Below are positions 1-11,800 of a stretch of 64,000 bases of DNA, in pieces. Source of the stretch: Symbiodinium natans (lineage: Eukaryota; Sar; Dinophyceae; Suessiales; Symbiodiniaceae); assembly GCA_905221605.1 (NCBI GenBank), contig CAJNDS010000094.1:62001-126000 (forward strand). The letters run 5' to 3'. The first letter of the stretch is position 1. Each line of letters opens with the position of its first letter. The position numbers were made by a program, and so were the translations under genes. The notes under the pieces were generated by a model that did no database searches, had not been told where the DNA came from, and saw only the letters and a program-made list of their open reading frames with translations.

Positions 1-330
1 TATCCAGCAACTCTCGTAACTGTACAGCATGAGAACGGCTGGGTCAAGCTGAGTATTCGGACCATTTTAAGACCTATGCACGATTTCATGCTGATTCTGT
101 CTAGCAGATGTTTCATTGCTGTCCCTCCCATCAGCCGGCGCTCGCGTCGTAGTAGGCGGACATGTCCCTTGGTTCCGTCATCCATGGGATCCATGGAACT
201 CTGGACATCTGCTTCCTGCTGCGCACGGTTTTCGGAGCTGTCGAGAAGCTGTGATCCCAGGCTTCTGGTCACCCGGCCTTCTGCCCTGACCAAAGTTCTG
301 CACATCGAATTTGTGGAAAACAACAGGGGG
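1..330 (-). CDS. Possible exon of an unassigned gene, cut by the left window edge
   Basis: One minus-strand frame stays open from about 330 to base 1 and reads like protein, with stretches such as SQLLDSSENRAQQEADVQ followed by a basic helix-like segment (VRLLRRERRLMGG). No family was recognised. The exon continues beyond the window, and neither a start nor a confident splice site was fixed. It has the same orientation as every recognisable gene up to 59.6 kb. It could be a chance open frame, so confidence is low. Confidence 0.3.
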
Positions 331-1476
331 GGCAGCTTGTGGCCCCGAAAAAACTCATCTTGACACATTGCAAGAGCAAGAAGGACAAAAACACTTTTTT
401 TTGGATTGTGAAGCCACCGTGCAATCTCTACTCAGGAATACAAGTGGTAACCTCAATGTGGCAGCATCTTGGAAAAGAAGAGGCAAGCCATACATCATGT
501 CAGAGACTGTTAGGCCGGGAACGCGAAAATGAATCGGAGTCTCGTGCCGGGTGCAATCGATGAAAGAGCCTGAGAGGAGCAACAAGATACCATCATAAGC
601 ATTTTCCATCATCGGCGAACGCATCAAGGAGAATTCAGCGCGAAACCGGTGGCCTGCCTACACCCCAGCCACGCCAGTCTGGAGACTCTGGAGCGCACCA
701 ATAGTTGACAACGTTCCTTGCCGACAAATGCATGGTGCAGGTGCAGTCAGCTCTGGCGCACGCAAGAAGATCGCAGGGAAGGCAGTAAAGACTCTGTGTT
801 GCATTGTACGCGCGCACTCGGCTGCCATCTGGATTGATTGCCCAGGAGCGCTCCTGCCCAAGGTTACGCATGCCACGAACAAGGAGAATAAGTTCGCTCT
901 GAGATGCAAAGATGCCTGCATGTAGATGGCAACTTTGCCTCGGCAAGTTGCAACATTACGTCGCTTGAAACAGCTATAGGGCACGCGACATCACGCAACA
1001 GATGAGGATGCGCCGTGCGTTGCCTCACACATCCCTTCCATGCCGCATCCCATCTCAATACCCCAATTGCTGAAGGTCAGCCAAGTCTCTACCGCAGCTT
1101 CTGATGCTGTCTTGAGTGGCAAAGAAATCGCAAAGATAGCCTGCGCCACGCTGGCAGCAACATTGGAGAGATTTAGAGAGATTGTGGTTGATGCGTGGAT
1201 TCAATGCTGTCTACGTGACCAGATTGGTTCCAGCAAGCATGGTGTCAGGAGGGCTGCGTTCCAAAAACACCTATAAGCAAAAATCATCCGAGCGGCGCGA
1301 CGTCTGCATCGATGGGCAACTGACTCTCGAAAATGTCAGCTCGGCCCCTGGATCAGCACACCTCACAACTCTCACAGTCAGAACATCGGGTTGCAAGAAA
1401 AATCTAAAGGGTTTCAGGGCCAGCAAGAACTTTTCCGAAATAACTGCTCTTATCCGCGAAAGCCAGCTCATGCCAG
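331..1476. other. Interval without a firm gene
   Basis: Several short open frames occur on the minus strand, for example 658-984 with ANLFSLFVACVTLGRS. None has a recognisable motif or a matched pair of splice sites. They may be weak exons of the gene that reaches the left edge, or intergenic sequence. Confidence 0.3.
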
Positions 1477-2245
1477 CTAGTCTTGCGCGTCTGCGAGCTC
1501 TCCAGCTGAGACATCATGGACAATCAGCCATGAGCCATGTCTTGTCACGCACAGCTGCAAGCCCGCAAATGGAGGACTTCCAGAGAGCGCAGCAGCTGGC
1601 AGAGCATCCAAGTTTTTCGCGAAAAGCGCAATGTCTTTGGCGGTATCTTCTGCCAGTCTTTCGCGGACCAAGGCTTGTTTCGGCATGCTTGTTTTTGCAA
1701 AGTGGAAGACAAGGACCGTTTGCGCAACCTTCAAGTCTTCAAGCGCCCTTGATGTGCAGCGAATGCTCGAGCCGAGTTGTCGCGCAGTGCTTCCGCAAAG
1801 AGGCCCGAAAATAATGCAAGTGATGCAAATTGCTCAGTGTGTTCCACAGCTGGGAAGAATTCTTCAGCTGCAGCCAGGGCACGCAAAAGTTTCTTCGCCC
1901 GGTAGAAGAGCTTCGTACCTCCGGCGACGAGACGTGCCAAGGCTGAGCAATCGCTGTTGGCATGCTCGTCATAGTTGTATTGTATCTATCTCCCATCACG
2001 TGCCTGCTGGACATGGAGAATCCTGCCCATGTGGCAAAGTTGGGATGGCCGCAGAAAGGAGTGCCAACCCCCTTCCAATCTCCATTCAACCTGATCATGC
2101 ATAGAGAACGCAGGAGTCCGCGGTAGGTTGCACATCCAGAGCTGGAAGCACAGGGGATAATGCGAGGAGGTGACTCTATAAAGTCCGTGTCCCACGGGCC
2201 ATCGACATAACGCCAAGAGATCCTCTGCATCAGCAGAAAATCCAT
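1477..2245 (-). CDS. Unassigned multi-exon gene, C-terminal part
   Basis: Two adjoining minus-strand stretches read as convincing protein. The first, about 1975-1752, contains GGTKLFYRAKKLLRALAAAE and then SLALFSGLFAEALRDNSARA. The second, about 1755-1477, contains LVRERLAEDTAKDIALFAK and ends in ELADAQD with a TAG stop at 1477-1479. The two stretches are in different frames and meet near 1755 with no room for an ordinary intron. Either a splice boundary lies inside the first stretch, or there is a frameshift. Another likely upstream exon lies around 2120-2225 (SWRYVDGPWDTDFIESPP). The product is probably soluble and helical. No family was recognised. Confidence 0.5.
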
Positions 2246-3090
2246 TACTCAGCTGCTACTGCGACTCGTTGATGGATGAGGATTGACAGATGAGGGAACA
2301 TAAGGTACAGAATTAAGGACAGCTAACACCACTGCCAGCCTCTGCAGGCCCGAGGACCTCAATTCCGACACCTCGTCACAACATCAGCGGAACATCTGGG
2401 GAAAGTGTACACTATTGCGACTCTGCCTGGTAGGACATCTTTGCCGGCACAACGACATTCCAGTCTTTGAGAATGACGTCGGCCTCGCAACCATTGACAA
2501 AGGAAAAGTTCGTCACCTGGAAGGGCCGAGTCGCTTGAGGCTTTCAGTGTGAGCCAGCAGCTTCCCCATTTAACTTCGACCCAAAGATGCTTACCGGGGG
2601 GGGGGGGGTACTCTGCGGGTTCTCGGGTTTGCTTGCACTCTGGCCTGCGAGCAACCGCCATCAACAAGCAGGGGAAGGAGAAGGACGAGAATGTGGCACA
2701 GGATCCGCACTGCCATCAGCAAACGGATCGAGAGCTTCGGAGCAACAGTTTACTGTACAGCATAATATATGTCTGGCACGTGATCTAGATGCATCTAGAG
2801 AAAGAAAACCTGCGCAAGGACGCTGCGAAGTCTCCTTGTGTGAAGAGCATGCCATATTCCAACGATCAATGAGCGATGGGGGTGCTACTTGGCAGCATCA
2901 ATTCATCCATGCACCATGAAGCTGCTGACTAAGCCAATCTGCTACACAAATTGATATCAGGTGATACAAGGGCCTCGGAGGATAGTAGGCAATGTCAAAC
3001 TAGCCGACAAGCGTTTTGAATTCAATTGGCTTAGGAGCTGACAGCACGGGGGCGGCCCGAACCTGCACGGCAGACAGTGTCCACATGTGT
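2246..3090. other. Interval without a recognisable gene
   Basis: Open frames are short and mutually contradictory. The only notable element is a poly-G run of ten bases near 2599-2608. Nothing else could be supported here. Confidence 0.3.
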
Positions 3091-3099
3091 GCTATCTGC

Positions 3100-3640
3100 A
3101 ATTGCCTACATGTCTCTGCTACATCGAAGGGCGTTCAGCGTAGAAGATAAGATCCCAGCAGCAGCAGCAGCAGGACGCGAGGGGGCAGTCGAGGGTGTAG
3201 TCGACGGCGCCGGCGCCTGTGGAAGCTGCAGCTTGGGTGCATCCGTTCATAGTTTGCGTCCGCGCCTGGACTGTCGGTGCCCTCGGTCGTGGCTGAGGCT
3301 TCGGGGCCTCGAGGCTGCAAAAGACCTGCAGCCGAACCCAAAAAGCAGCGAAAGCAGCGACATGAGCACCTTCTCGCTTTTCTGTGCCGCTCTGAAGCCT
3401 ACGTGTCGAATTGAGCTCAAGCTGGCATGGAGCGAGCACATTTCTCTGGACAGCTTGGGTCGCTCCCTAAGCTGCCCGTGTTTTCGGAGTTTGTACAGCG
3501 ATGTCAGCTCATCGACTCCACTCACGCTTGCGGTGTTTGACAGAGTGGTCAATTCCTTCGCGAGAGAAGCCTCACTCGAACTTCATCCTGGTCAATCTCA
3601 CCACAATGGTGTCCACATCTTGAACGACTAGCAGATCCGA
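3100..3640 (-). CDS. Possible exon cluster of an unassigned gene
   Basis: Three minus-strand pieces look exonic. VQDVDTIV is followed by GTGAGA. ELTTLSNTAS is bounded by AG upstream and GTGAGT downstream. A longer piece contains DELTSLYKLRKHGQLRERP. The splice-like boundaries support the orientation. No domain was recognised. An alternative is the plus-strand open frame at 3077-3631, which is Ala/Ser-rich and has no splice support. Confidence 0.3.
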
Positions 3641-3779
3641 CCTCAGAATGACAGTAACAGCGGCAGTGCATACAGCCTATGCGTGCGCACTGTGTATACT
3701 ATGTACTTGTATATACAATTATATACATAATGATTTGTTGGACATAACACGCCTGAGCAGCCTACTTTACATACCAACC

Positions 3780-4200
3780 ACCCTACTAGTAGACCCAGAA
3801 ACAAGATTTCGCCTTAAACCCTGAGCCCTCAAAAGCCTTAAGCCCTCAGCCCCATAACCCACAAATCCCAACAACCTAAACCCTGAGCCGATATCCGTGG
3901 GTCGGCCTGCTGCTGCTGCTGTTGTTGCAGGGCATAGGGCTGAGGGTTTGCACGTGTCTTTAAGGGTATAGGGATCAGGGCGGGTTTGGACTCAGGGTTT
4001 AGGTTGTTGGGATTTGGGGTTGTCCGCATGAAGATCTAAGGCTTCGGGCTCAAGTCTCTTGAGGGCTCACGGGTTACGGCAAAATCTGGTTTTGGGGTCT
4101 AAGGGGTTGGCACGAGCATTTAGATTAGGTTGCTCAGGGTACCTATATATATATATCGATAGATAGATAGATACATGATTATGATTGTATATGTATATGC
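3780..4200. repeat. Degenerate CCCTAAA/TTTAGGG-like tract and GATA microsatellite
   Basis: From about 3780 to 4140 the sequence is full of imperfect telomere-type words (AAACCCTGAGC, GGGTTTAGG), first in the C-rich and then in the G-rich orientation, with a CTG run near 3909-3927. A TA/GATA microsatellite follows at 4144-4175. No gene was seen in this stretch. Confidence 0.6.
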
Positions 4201-4731
4201 TCCAGTGCCACAAAGGAACCGAGCTTGTTGAAGACGCCGTGCGGCGCGAAAGGCGTGACGTTGCCTGCGTACTCCCTGCGGCTTCCTTCATCACCGACTT
4301 GACCTGCCAGTGCCGACGTCTGCACAGCAGGCAAGAAAGTTGTGGGGCTCAGCCTTCGAGGTTGGCTTCGGCTTCGGGGCCTCGCCAAAATGAATTCTTC
4401 CCCAAAATTCTGACAGATGCCTCAAAGATCCTCAACGTCACATAGCGTATTTCAGTAGCTCAGCGTCTCTCTCCACTAAGGACAAAACCTGTCAGATTCA
4501 CGAGCACGACGCTCCTTTGTTTGCAGGTCCTGGCGTGATCTGGCCATGACTCCGAGAAGCCACTAGAAGCGTCCTGCGTCATGACGGAATGTCCACGCAC
4601 ACCCGCCTCGACCATGCGAACTCCGATTCGTCGGTCCTCTATGAGCGTGTTGTGCCTCAGTAAAACACATTCGAGACAGCATCATCTTGACCCTGTTATG
4701 ACCCTGTTATGACTGAGAGTGACTATATTGA
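4201..4731. other. Intergenic or 3' flank of the RRM gene
   Basis: This stretch lies downstream of the apparent RRM stop codon on the minus strand. A tandem duplication of the 11-bp word CCTGTTATGAC occurs at 4691-4713. No exon was recognised. Confidence 0.3.
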
Positions 4732-6515
4732 CTATGTGTATCCGAGGCTCATCTCCTTTATGGCATCGTTGGCGTCCTGACGCTCTTCGAACTCGACGAA
4801 CGCAACTGTCTTGCCATCGGGCACCTGCGAGGAGCAATCCTCAAATTTTCAACACACAGAGCGCTCCGATCGGCTCGAAGCACTCGAAGCACCTCAATGC
4901 GGATGATCCGGCCGAACTCCCCGAAAGACGCTTGCCTTGGAAATGCTTGGAGGCAGGCACAACAGCACCAAGCTTGCTCACACACGCCAGCACTCACCCA
5001 TAGTCCAAGGGTTTCACAACACAGTTTTCTTCATCTTGTCGGTGATGCCCGTGACGGCCACGGTGCAACTGCAAAAGCTGACACGCTGCACCGTGCACTG
5101 ACAATCACTTGCAGCACGCCGCACAGGAATTGAATCTTGGGCACCCACTGGGGCTTCCAGGGCCTCCAGCCTTTGCCGCTTCCCTGAGAGCGAGGAATGG
5201 TGTAACTTCGCACTGACAAGATGTGACTGCGACAAGCCACTCTGAGGCCACGATGCCTGGGCATGCCCCCGGTTGGTGGCATCTCCGGCACCCCTGTTGA
5301 TGGAGTGCATCCGCGACATGGCGGGATCTGATTCGGAATGTTTGATGAGTTTTGCGCCAAGTACTTAGTATTGCAGTATTGCTGCAGCAGGTGCTTGCCT
5401 GGCAGGTGAAGTGGGAAGCTGCCGGCGGCATCATGTCATGGCCAACACTCTGTCTGTAGAAGGAAAAAGCGTCTTGATCGTTGGTTTTTGATGGTTGTTG
5501 CAGATTGCAATACAAGAACGGATGACAATAGCAGCCCAACGTACTCACCCAACGGCTGCAATGTCTCTGTCGAAAGCCAAAAACGACTCTGAACGACTGG
5601 TCGAGAGTACTGCAGCCCAGCCCCATGGGGGCGATTCAAAATTGAGGAAGAAAAAAAAAGCTCAATGTAAAAACAAAACTTGCAGCTTGGCATATGACAG
5701 GTCTGGGGCACCTCATCGGCCAGGTCCCGCAGCTCTGCAAAGAGCTCACCTCCGTAGTGCTGGACCCCGGGGTCCTCTTGCCATCTTGCAATGGGCCATG
5801 GGGGGAGCCCATAAAAGAGGCTGCAGCGACGTCCTTAAAGTTGTTGCACTGCTGGGAGGTGTGCGCGCAGAGCAGCGACGGAAGGAAGTGGATGCCCCAC
5901 CTAAGGCGGAGGCAGAAGAAGTGAAGAGAGGCTGCTTCAATCACCCGCAAACCTATGCCTCGTGTACCACTCCTCCCGAGAGAAGGCTTCAGCCACCTGG
6001 TCAGCGCACCATCCCGTGAGTCCAAGTTTTGTTGGAACCCAGAGACTGCTCAGCTGCTCTCAGAAATCTCAGACCTCCCTCATTGTACAGGGCATTGCCG
6101 CAGCCCCACCTGACCAGATAAGTCCTCTAGCAAGGCCTCCACTGCCTCCGCAGGGTGCGGAACAAGGAATGGAGCGCTTTGGATCGAAGGGCATAACCAT
6201 AATCAAAATGAATAATTATATTAACTATAAAAACAACAATAATAGTAATAGTAATAATGAATTACTATTGTTATTATAGTAGTAATGATAACAATTCTAC
6301 CAGCAATAATATTAACTAGAACAATAATAATAATAATAATAAGAATAATGGTAATAGTAGTAATCGTGATAGTACGAATATGAAGCTGGCAACAGGGTAT
6401 GACAGTACATGACAGGGGGTCCTCCGATGTTCCACCCAGTGCCCGGATGGAGCCCTCGAGCTCCTTGATCTGCTCCTTAAGGTCAATCCCGTCAAAGCTC
6501 ACAGCTGCACGGTCA
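4732..6515 (-). CDS. RRM-type RNA-binding protein, multi-exon
   Basis: Three minus-strand exons rebuild most of an RNA recognition motif. About 5068-5020, after a TTTTGCAG acceptor, gives the RNP2 strand (CTVAVTGITDKMKK). About 4936-4866 gives FGEFGRIIRIEV, the loop and second strand. 4824-4732, after CGCAG, gives the RNP1 strand (DGKTVAFVEFEERQDAND) and the second helix, ending AIKEMSLGYT before TAG. The RRM binds single-stranded RNA. Likely upstream exons of the same gene are about 6500-6410 (SFDGIDLKEQIKELEGSIRA, coiled-coil-like), 6165-6105 (PFLVPHPAEAVEALLEDLSG), 6000-5950 (VAEAFSREEWYTRHRFAG), 5790-5690 and 5615-5535 (a GT donor, GTGAGT, follows). The last exon may splice onward, since the fourth RRM strand is not visible. 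Linkage of the upstream exons to the RRM is inferred from order and strand. Confidence 0.6.
6186..6372. repeat. AAT/AAC-rich microsatellite
   Basis: An impure trinucleotide tract dominated by AAT, TAG and ATT steps, inside or just beside introns of the RRM gene. It generates an Ile-rich artificial open frame on the minus strand. Confidence 0.8.
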
Positions 6516-6548
6516 CTGGAGAAACCCCCCCAAAAAAAAACAAGAAAC

Positions 6549-6569
6549 AGAAAGAGAGAGAGAGAGAGA
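6549..6569. repeat. GA dinucleotide microsatellite
   Basis: About ten copies of GA in a row, preceded by a short A-rich tract. Confidence 0.85.
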
Positions 6570-6589
6570 CAGATCTTCGAAGCTGTATG

Positions 6590-8625
6590 CGGAACTCTGA
6601 CGGAGACTTCATCAACTCAAGATCTCTCAATGAACGCGCGAATCGCTGAACCACTCGGCGATCACTCGGCGCTCCTGAGCCTGGGAAAGCGGCAGCGGCA
6701 CCTCCTACAGGGGCACAGCTTGAACATCTAAGTCATCGAGGCAGAAGATACAGGGTGATACAGCACTGCTGTGGGCAGGCTCGTGTCTCAGCATCATGAG
6801 GGCACGAGGTCTGCAACATGGCATCACAAACACCGCTCCTTCAGCTTATCCAGGTGGGTCTGCTTCAAGGTGCTCATCGCCTTTGCTGAGAACTGTTCAC
6901 GGGAAACATGCAGGCCAGAACTCAATCCTTTTGTTTGTTGCGCATCGCCGATAGACAGTCTTCTGATGTCTTCCACGCAAGAATTCCAATACAATGCACC
7001 ACAGCCTCAATGCCTCAGCCTGGGCTCAAGTCCTGACTATCCACTGAATCACAAAAGAAATGCAACCAAGAGTCTAGCCGCACACCGTCCACAAGCAACA
7101 CTCGGGACTGCCTCGCAGTAGTCTGCGGGGGCACCACGGAACAAGAGATCCATCCAAGATATCAACAGCGAAGCATCCAACATGTCCAAGGTATCCAAGA
7201 GATTGTCTCAGCCGCGAGCTGATCCACACTGCTTTGAGCAGGTGGCAGGTCATGGAGCCTTTCGACAGATTGAAGACCAGTTTTCGGGATTCCGGACAGG
7301 CATCGACGCTGGTGAGGGATCGCAAAAAAGTTGGGGTTGACTAGAATCCAAACGAGTCAGAAGAAGCTGAACAAGGATCAAAATCAATACCCCACGTGCC
7401 CTACATCATCTGGGTTCGCAGGCTCCACATATTGTAAATTACCGCAACATTACCTATTCACTCTTCGGTTCTTCCCCATTTGCATCAGAACACAGCCCTT
7501 TCTTTACTTTGCCGAGTCTGTCTTGGTGTCGGCCTTTCGCAACAAAACATGGCACTTGTCAGTGCTATCAAATGAGGGTGTACTTCAGAGGCAGCATGCC
7601 TCGACGATGCAGCTTGCGAATAAGCAGAAAGGCTGAAATTTTAATTCTTTGGGCGAATTCGAAGCGGTGTTTGGAAACAAGAAGAACTTGTAAGGTTAGG
7701 CCGTCCTTCCTTCATCGATTCCCTCCTTCCCTGCCTCCCTCCTCCATTTGTTTTTTAACGCTTCCTCCTTTTTGATTCTTGACGATTCCTGTCCGATTCG
7801 TTGTTGATCCCTTTGGGCTCACATCGCACACTTTGCAGCCCCGCCATTGAGGGCGCACAGGTCAAGTTTTTTAGCCGCTTCAGAGCCTTCACGTCTCAGG
7901 GATCCTAGGTGAACTCAGTTTCTGGATGGCTTCTGTGGGCTCGGGGCCTTTGAGCTGGGCTGAGGCTTCAGCTGGCAGGTCACTGACACGCGGCGTCTTT
8001 CACGGTTGCGGGTGTCGTACTCTAATGTCGCCGATAGACCTTGGGATCCAAACGAAACAGATCCCGATCTGAGTCAACGAGGCCCAGCCCCCTAAGCATC
8101 CTGCCAGTGATCCCAGCACCTGCCTCAGGACGGAGGAGAACGTGTCGAGCCTGACCAAACCTGACTTCGATTTTTCAAGCTGTCGATGTTGGCCAAGGAC
8201 TGTTCTGGGAAACCATCTGGGAAACCGGCTGCAAGCTGGAAAGATCCACCTTGTGTCATGTGGCTCTGGATCTGCATTCGACAACCAGTTGATTCAGTCG
8301 CACGCAAAGACCCGCCTGCAGCCCACCAGCAACTTGCTTCACGGCTAAGCCACCGGGAACTGCACCTAACTCATATCTGACATCACCACATCTTCAAAGA
8401 GCAACCAGTCCGGATGGACACAAAACGCGTCCCTTCCCTCAGCCCCTGACGTGCTGGCAGCGAAGTGCTCGTGTCGGTCGTCAGCACCAACCTCTGCGAA
8501 TAAAAGCAAGCGCCCACGTTGAAGGGACAGAAGCCTCCCTCGGCTCTTGCTCATGTCCTTTATGCCTGTGTACAATCCTCGCCATATGCAGGAGTACAGC
8601 ACCCACGTCGAAACATTCTGATGTA
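6590..8625 (-). CDS. Possible exon cluster of an unassigned gene, or 5' exons of the RRM gene
   Basis: Minus-strand segments that read like protein are about 8560-8370 (LLLFAEVGADDRHEHFAAS and WLLFEDVVM), 8300-8040 (two overlapping candidates, LAAGFPDGFPEQSLANIDS and LGLVDSDRDLFRLDPKVYR), 7300-7150 (LQSVERLHDLPPAQSSVDQL) and about 6710-6620 (LPLSQAQERRVIAEWFSDS). No domain was recognised. They could be the 5' half of the RRM gene, the 3' end of the RING-vWA gene, or a separate gene between them. Confidence 0.3.
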
Positions 8626-8640
8626 ACTATATTAAACTCT

Positions 8641-8729
8641 ATACATACATAATGCATACATACATACAGACATACATACATATATACATACATACATACA
8701 TACATACATACCTACATACATACATACGT

Positions 8730-8760
<31 letters not shown>

Positions 8761-8762
8761 TG
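8641..8762. repeat. CATA tetranucleotide and CA dinucleotide microsatellite
   Basis: An almost continuous CATA array (8641-8748) runs into a CA array (8747-8761). It yields Tyr/Val/Cys- and Thr/His/Ile-rich spurious open frames on both strands. Confidence 0.9.
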
Positions 8763-8892
8763 CTGAATCATGGTTGTCCGGTTTCTGCCCATACTGCTTC
8801 CACAGCGCAAGCGAGAGATCCCACATTTCCTGTCCCTGGCCATTCCCCGGAACTCACGAGTCAACTGTGCCGACTCTACACTGAGATCGCTG

Positions 8893-11800
8893 CACGGGGT
8901 TGGCCCCCATCGTCACGAGCAAGTTCGTGACGGCCTCTAGCAAAGAACCCGCAAGTTCCGACGTCTCTCCGCAACTCTTTTACCCCCCTCCTTCAGCCCT
9001 CCAGCTGTGGACGAGGGGCATTGACAAAGACTGTGCCCACAAATCCGGCATCGGGAATGAAAGCCTCAGTACAGTCATTGCTGGACACATTGACAGTCGA
9101 CAGGTTCGTCCCGGAAATGCATCTGGCACTTCGCGGGGTGCGCCACGGACACGCAAGCGCAGCAAGAGTACAGCGATTCCAGCTCAGCTGAACACATAGG
9201 AAGCAGATCCGAGCCGCGCCAGCTCATGAAGTAGTTCACTGTCCTGCCGTGTGGGGCATCCGACAATGCGCCCGCCCAGGAAATCCACTGGAAGCGTGAG
9301 GGGTCCAGCTCATACCCGAAGCCGAAAGCGCTCAAGCTGCACGGGAGCCTGTGGCGAAGCCCTGCCCTGCAGCTCCACCTCTCACTCTGCGGCTTAGCGC
9401 CTTCCGCCACTCTTGTCCTTGAGCCTCTTCAGCATGGGAACCTTTGTCCACTGCAAAGCTGAACAGCTGCACAAAAAAGGTGGGTATGCATGCAGCCTTG
9501 CACGCAGCTACCATCACGAACTCGACACTGAGCCGCAGGCAATGCCACGAGGCGGATTGATGTTCGGAATCTCAGCAATAAAGCAACCAGAGCTGAGCCA
9601 CATCAGCAAACGATCGGCAGTTACACAGGCACCATACTCAATTGCATTTCTCCCGCTCTTCTCGCTCAGGGTCCGACCCCATCTGTAAGCAGGAGGAGAT
9701 GTTGCAACCTCCCGGGACTCCCGTGTGCCAATCTGTGACACTGTGTGGCACCGAAGGCACACAACAAGTGTTATCATGTGCCGTCATGTGCCGTCATGTG
9801 CCTCAAGCCGTCCGATGCAGCTGCAAGAAGCTGTATGCCTTTCCGGGTCGACATAGGCTCCAGCAGTTCGACACCCACTTGAAAGTGCGGCCTGTTTCGA
9901 GTCCAGCCTGACGGTTGCGGTAGCAGCTCTAAAGGATCGACTTCCGGATCATGGTTTCCGAATGCTTAAGACTCAGGGCGCTTGGGGGCGGAACCCAGAG
10001 ATTGGTCATGCCGTCTGGCAGCCTGGCAAGAGTGGAGTCCATGAAGCAACTGAATGCATTGTGTTACACTTTCGCTCAGCTTATACTGATACCAGACTAT
10101 TGATATGCAAAACGAATAGCAATGACAAGCAGCTACTCTCCCCATGTATGTATGTTGCCCCAATTTGCCCCAAACAGAGCTTGCACTACGGGGATCTTAT
10201 CGCGAGTGAAGGACTAGATGCAGTCGCTGCCCGCGGGTAGGTAGCGCTCGCTGCCTGTGTAAAACCTCAGCTGCCTGGAATGTGTGAGGACCCTCGACGC
10301 TCTTGCTCGACATGCGTTTTCGATCTCTGATACATTTCGCCCTCCGGCCCCTCCCTGCCGCTCAGCTCAGCACAGGGATGGTACATAGGGGGCTGCTTCG
10401 CAGTTTCAATGGGTTCAAGACCCGTGCCATTTTCGAGAAGGTGCACCCCTCGTTTAGCTGGGCTGCTTAAAAACGATACTTAATGTCTCTGTATTGTTTC
10501 TTCGCGCACTTCTTTTTTTACTTCTTCTATAGCGACATGAAGGGTCAACGGAACGTAAACTACCGAAACAAAATCAAACGGACAGAGTTCTCCGCAGTCC
10601 AGAAAATAATCGTCACATGACCATAGCACGAATCCCGTGTTGGGGAACTTCAACTTCAGCACGAGCCTCCTACACAAACATTTAGAACTTCAAAAAGCCT
10701 ACATCACCTCCTTTGCCCTGCACACGCTGTTAACAACTTGAACCCCAAAAGCCTAAACTCCCAAGCCCTGCAAACCCTGAAGAACCAACCCTCGGCCCCG
10801 GACCCTTAAACAAACCCAAACCCTAAACCCCTAACCTAGAGTACCTACCACCCATAACTTGCAGGGAGGGGTTGGCGGTTGAGGCGGGGGGGGGGGGAGC
10901 ACAACATGGAGGAAGGCCCAACATCGCCCAGCAACCTGACAACCCGAATCTGTGCCAGGCAGACAGCTGGTGCAGCCGCAGCTCGGCTCGTTGTTGACCC
11001 TGCTCTTTTTGCAGCTCACTTCCAAGGATACCGTGCGCTGACTGGATGGGAAACGAAGATGCCTCTGGCGTCATCGGTGTCAGCTCAAGGATCACACTCG
11101 CCTTGAGAGTCTAAGCGCTGGCTGTGCACACTGCTCTGAGCTCTTAGTTGACGAGACCAAGAAGGTCCTCTTGACTTTAAATACACTGGATCCTTCCCTT
11201 CACCCCCCCCCCAAACAGCTCATTCCCTGCACCCTTGGTCTTGGAAGCCCGTCGGACTGTGGCGCTTCACCTTTTTCGCTGCCCCAACTTCATTGAGCTT
11301 TTATCTGTGGCGCTCTCTTCGCTACCGCTGCTGCTACTGGTTGCGACCGTAGCCTTTTTTCTCTCTGAGCAACGTCGAACTGTGTGGATTGTGAGGTCAA
11401 GTCGATAATTCGTCTTGGTCTGCAATCTGCACGCCGATGTCCCGACGACCGCTGGTCTGAAAATAGCGTGCTGCTGCAGGTATGAGTTGCCCATGACGAA
11501 TCTCTCATGAGTCAACCGAGTCAAACAAATCAACTTAGCTCTACATGGTTGTGCGCTGTGCGTTCTCCCCCCCCCCCATGGTATCCCCCCTCCCCCCCCG
11601 CCTCCTAAGCCCAAAACCCCGTAAATCCTCAACCCGAAAACCCGAAGCCCTAACTCCAAACCCTAAAACCCGCAACGCTAAAACCCTCAACGCTAAAAAT
11701 CCTCAAACCCTCAAACCAAAAACGTTCAACCCTAAACCCGTAAAACCCTAAGCCCTAAGCTCGTAAACCCTAAAGCCCTAAAGCCCTAAACCCAAAAACC

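Noticed and set aside
10375-10450. A tRNA-like word (GGTTCAAGACCCG) resembling a T-arm
   Set aside because: No matching acceptor, D- or anticodon arms could be folded around it.
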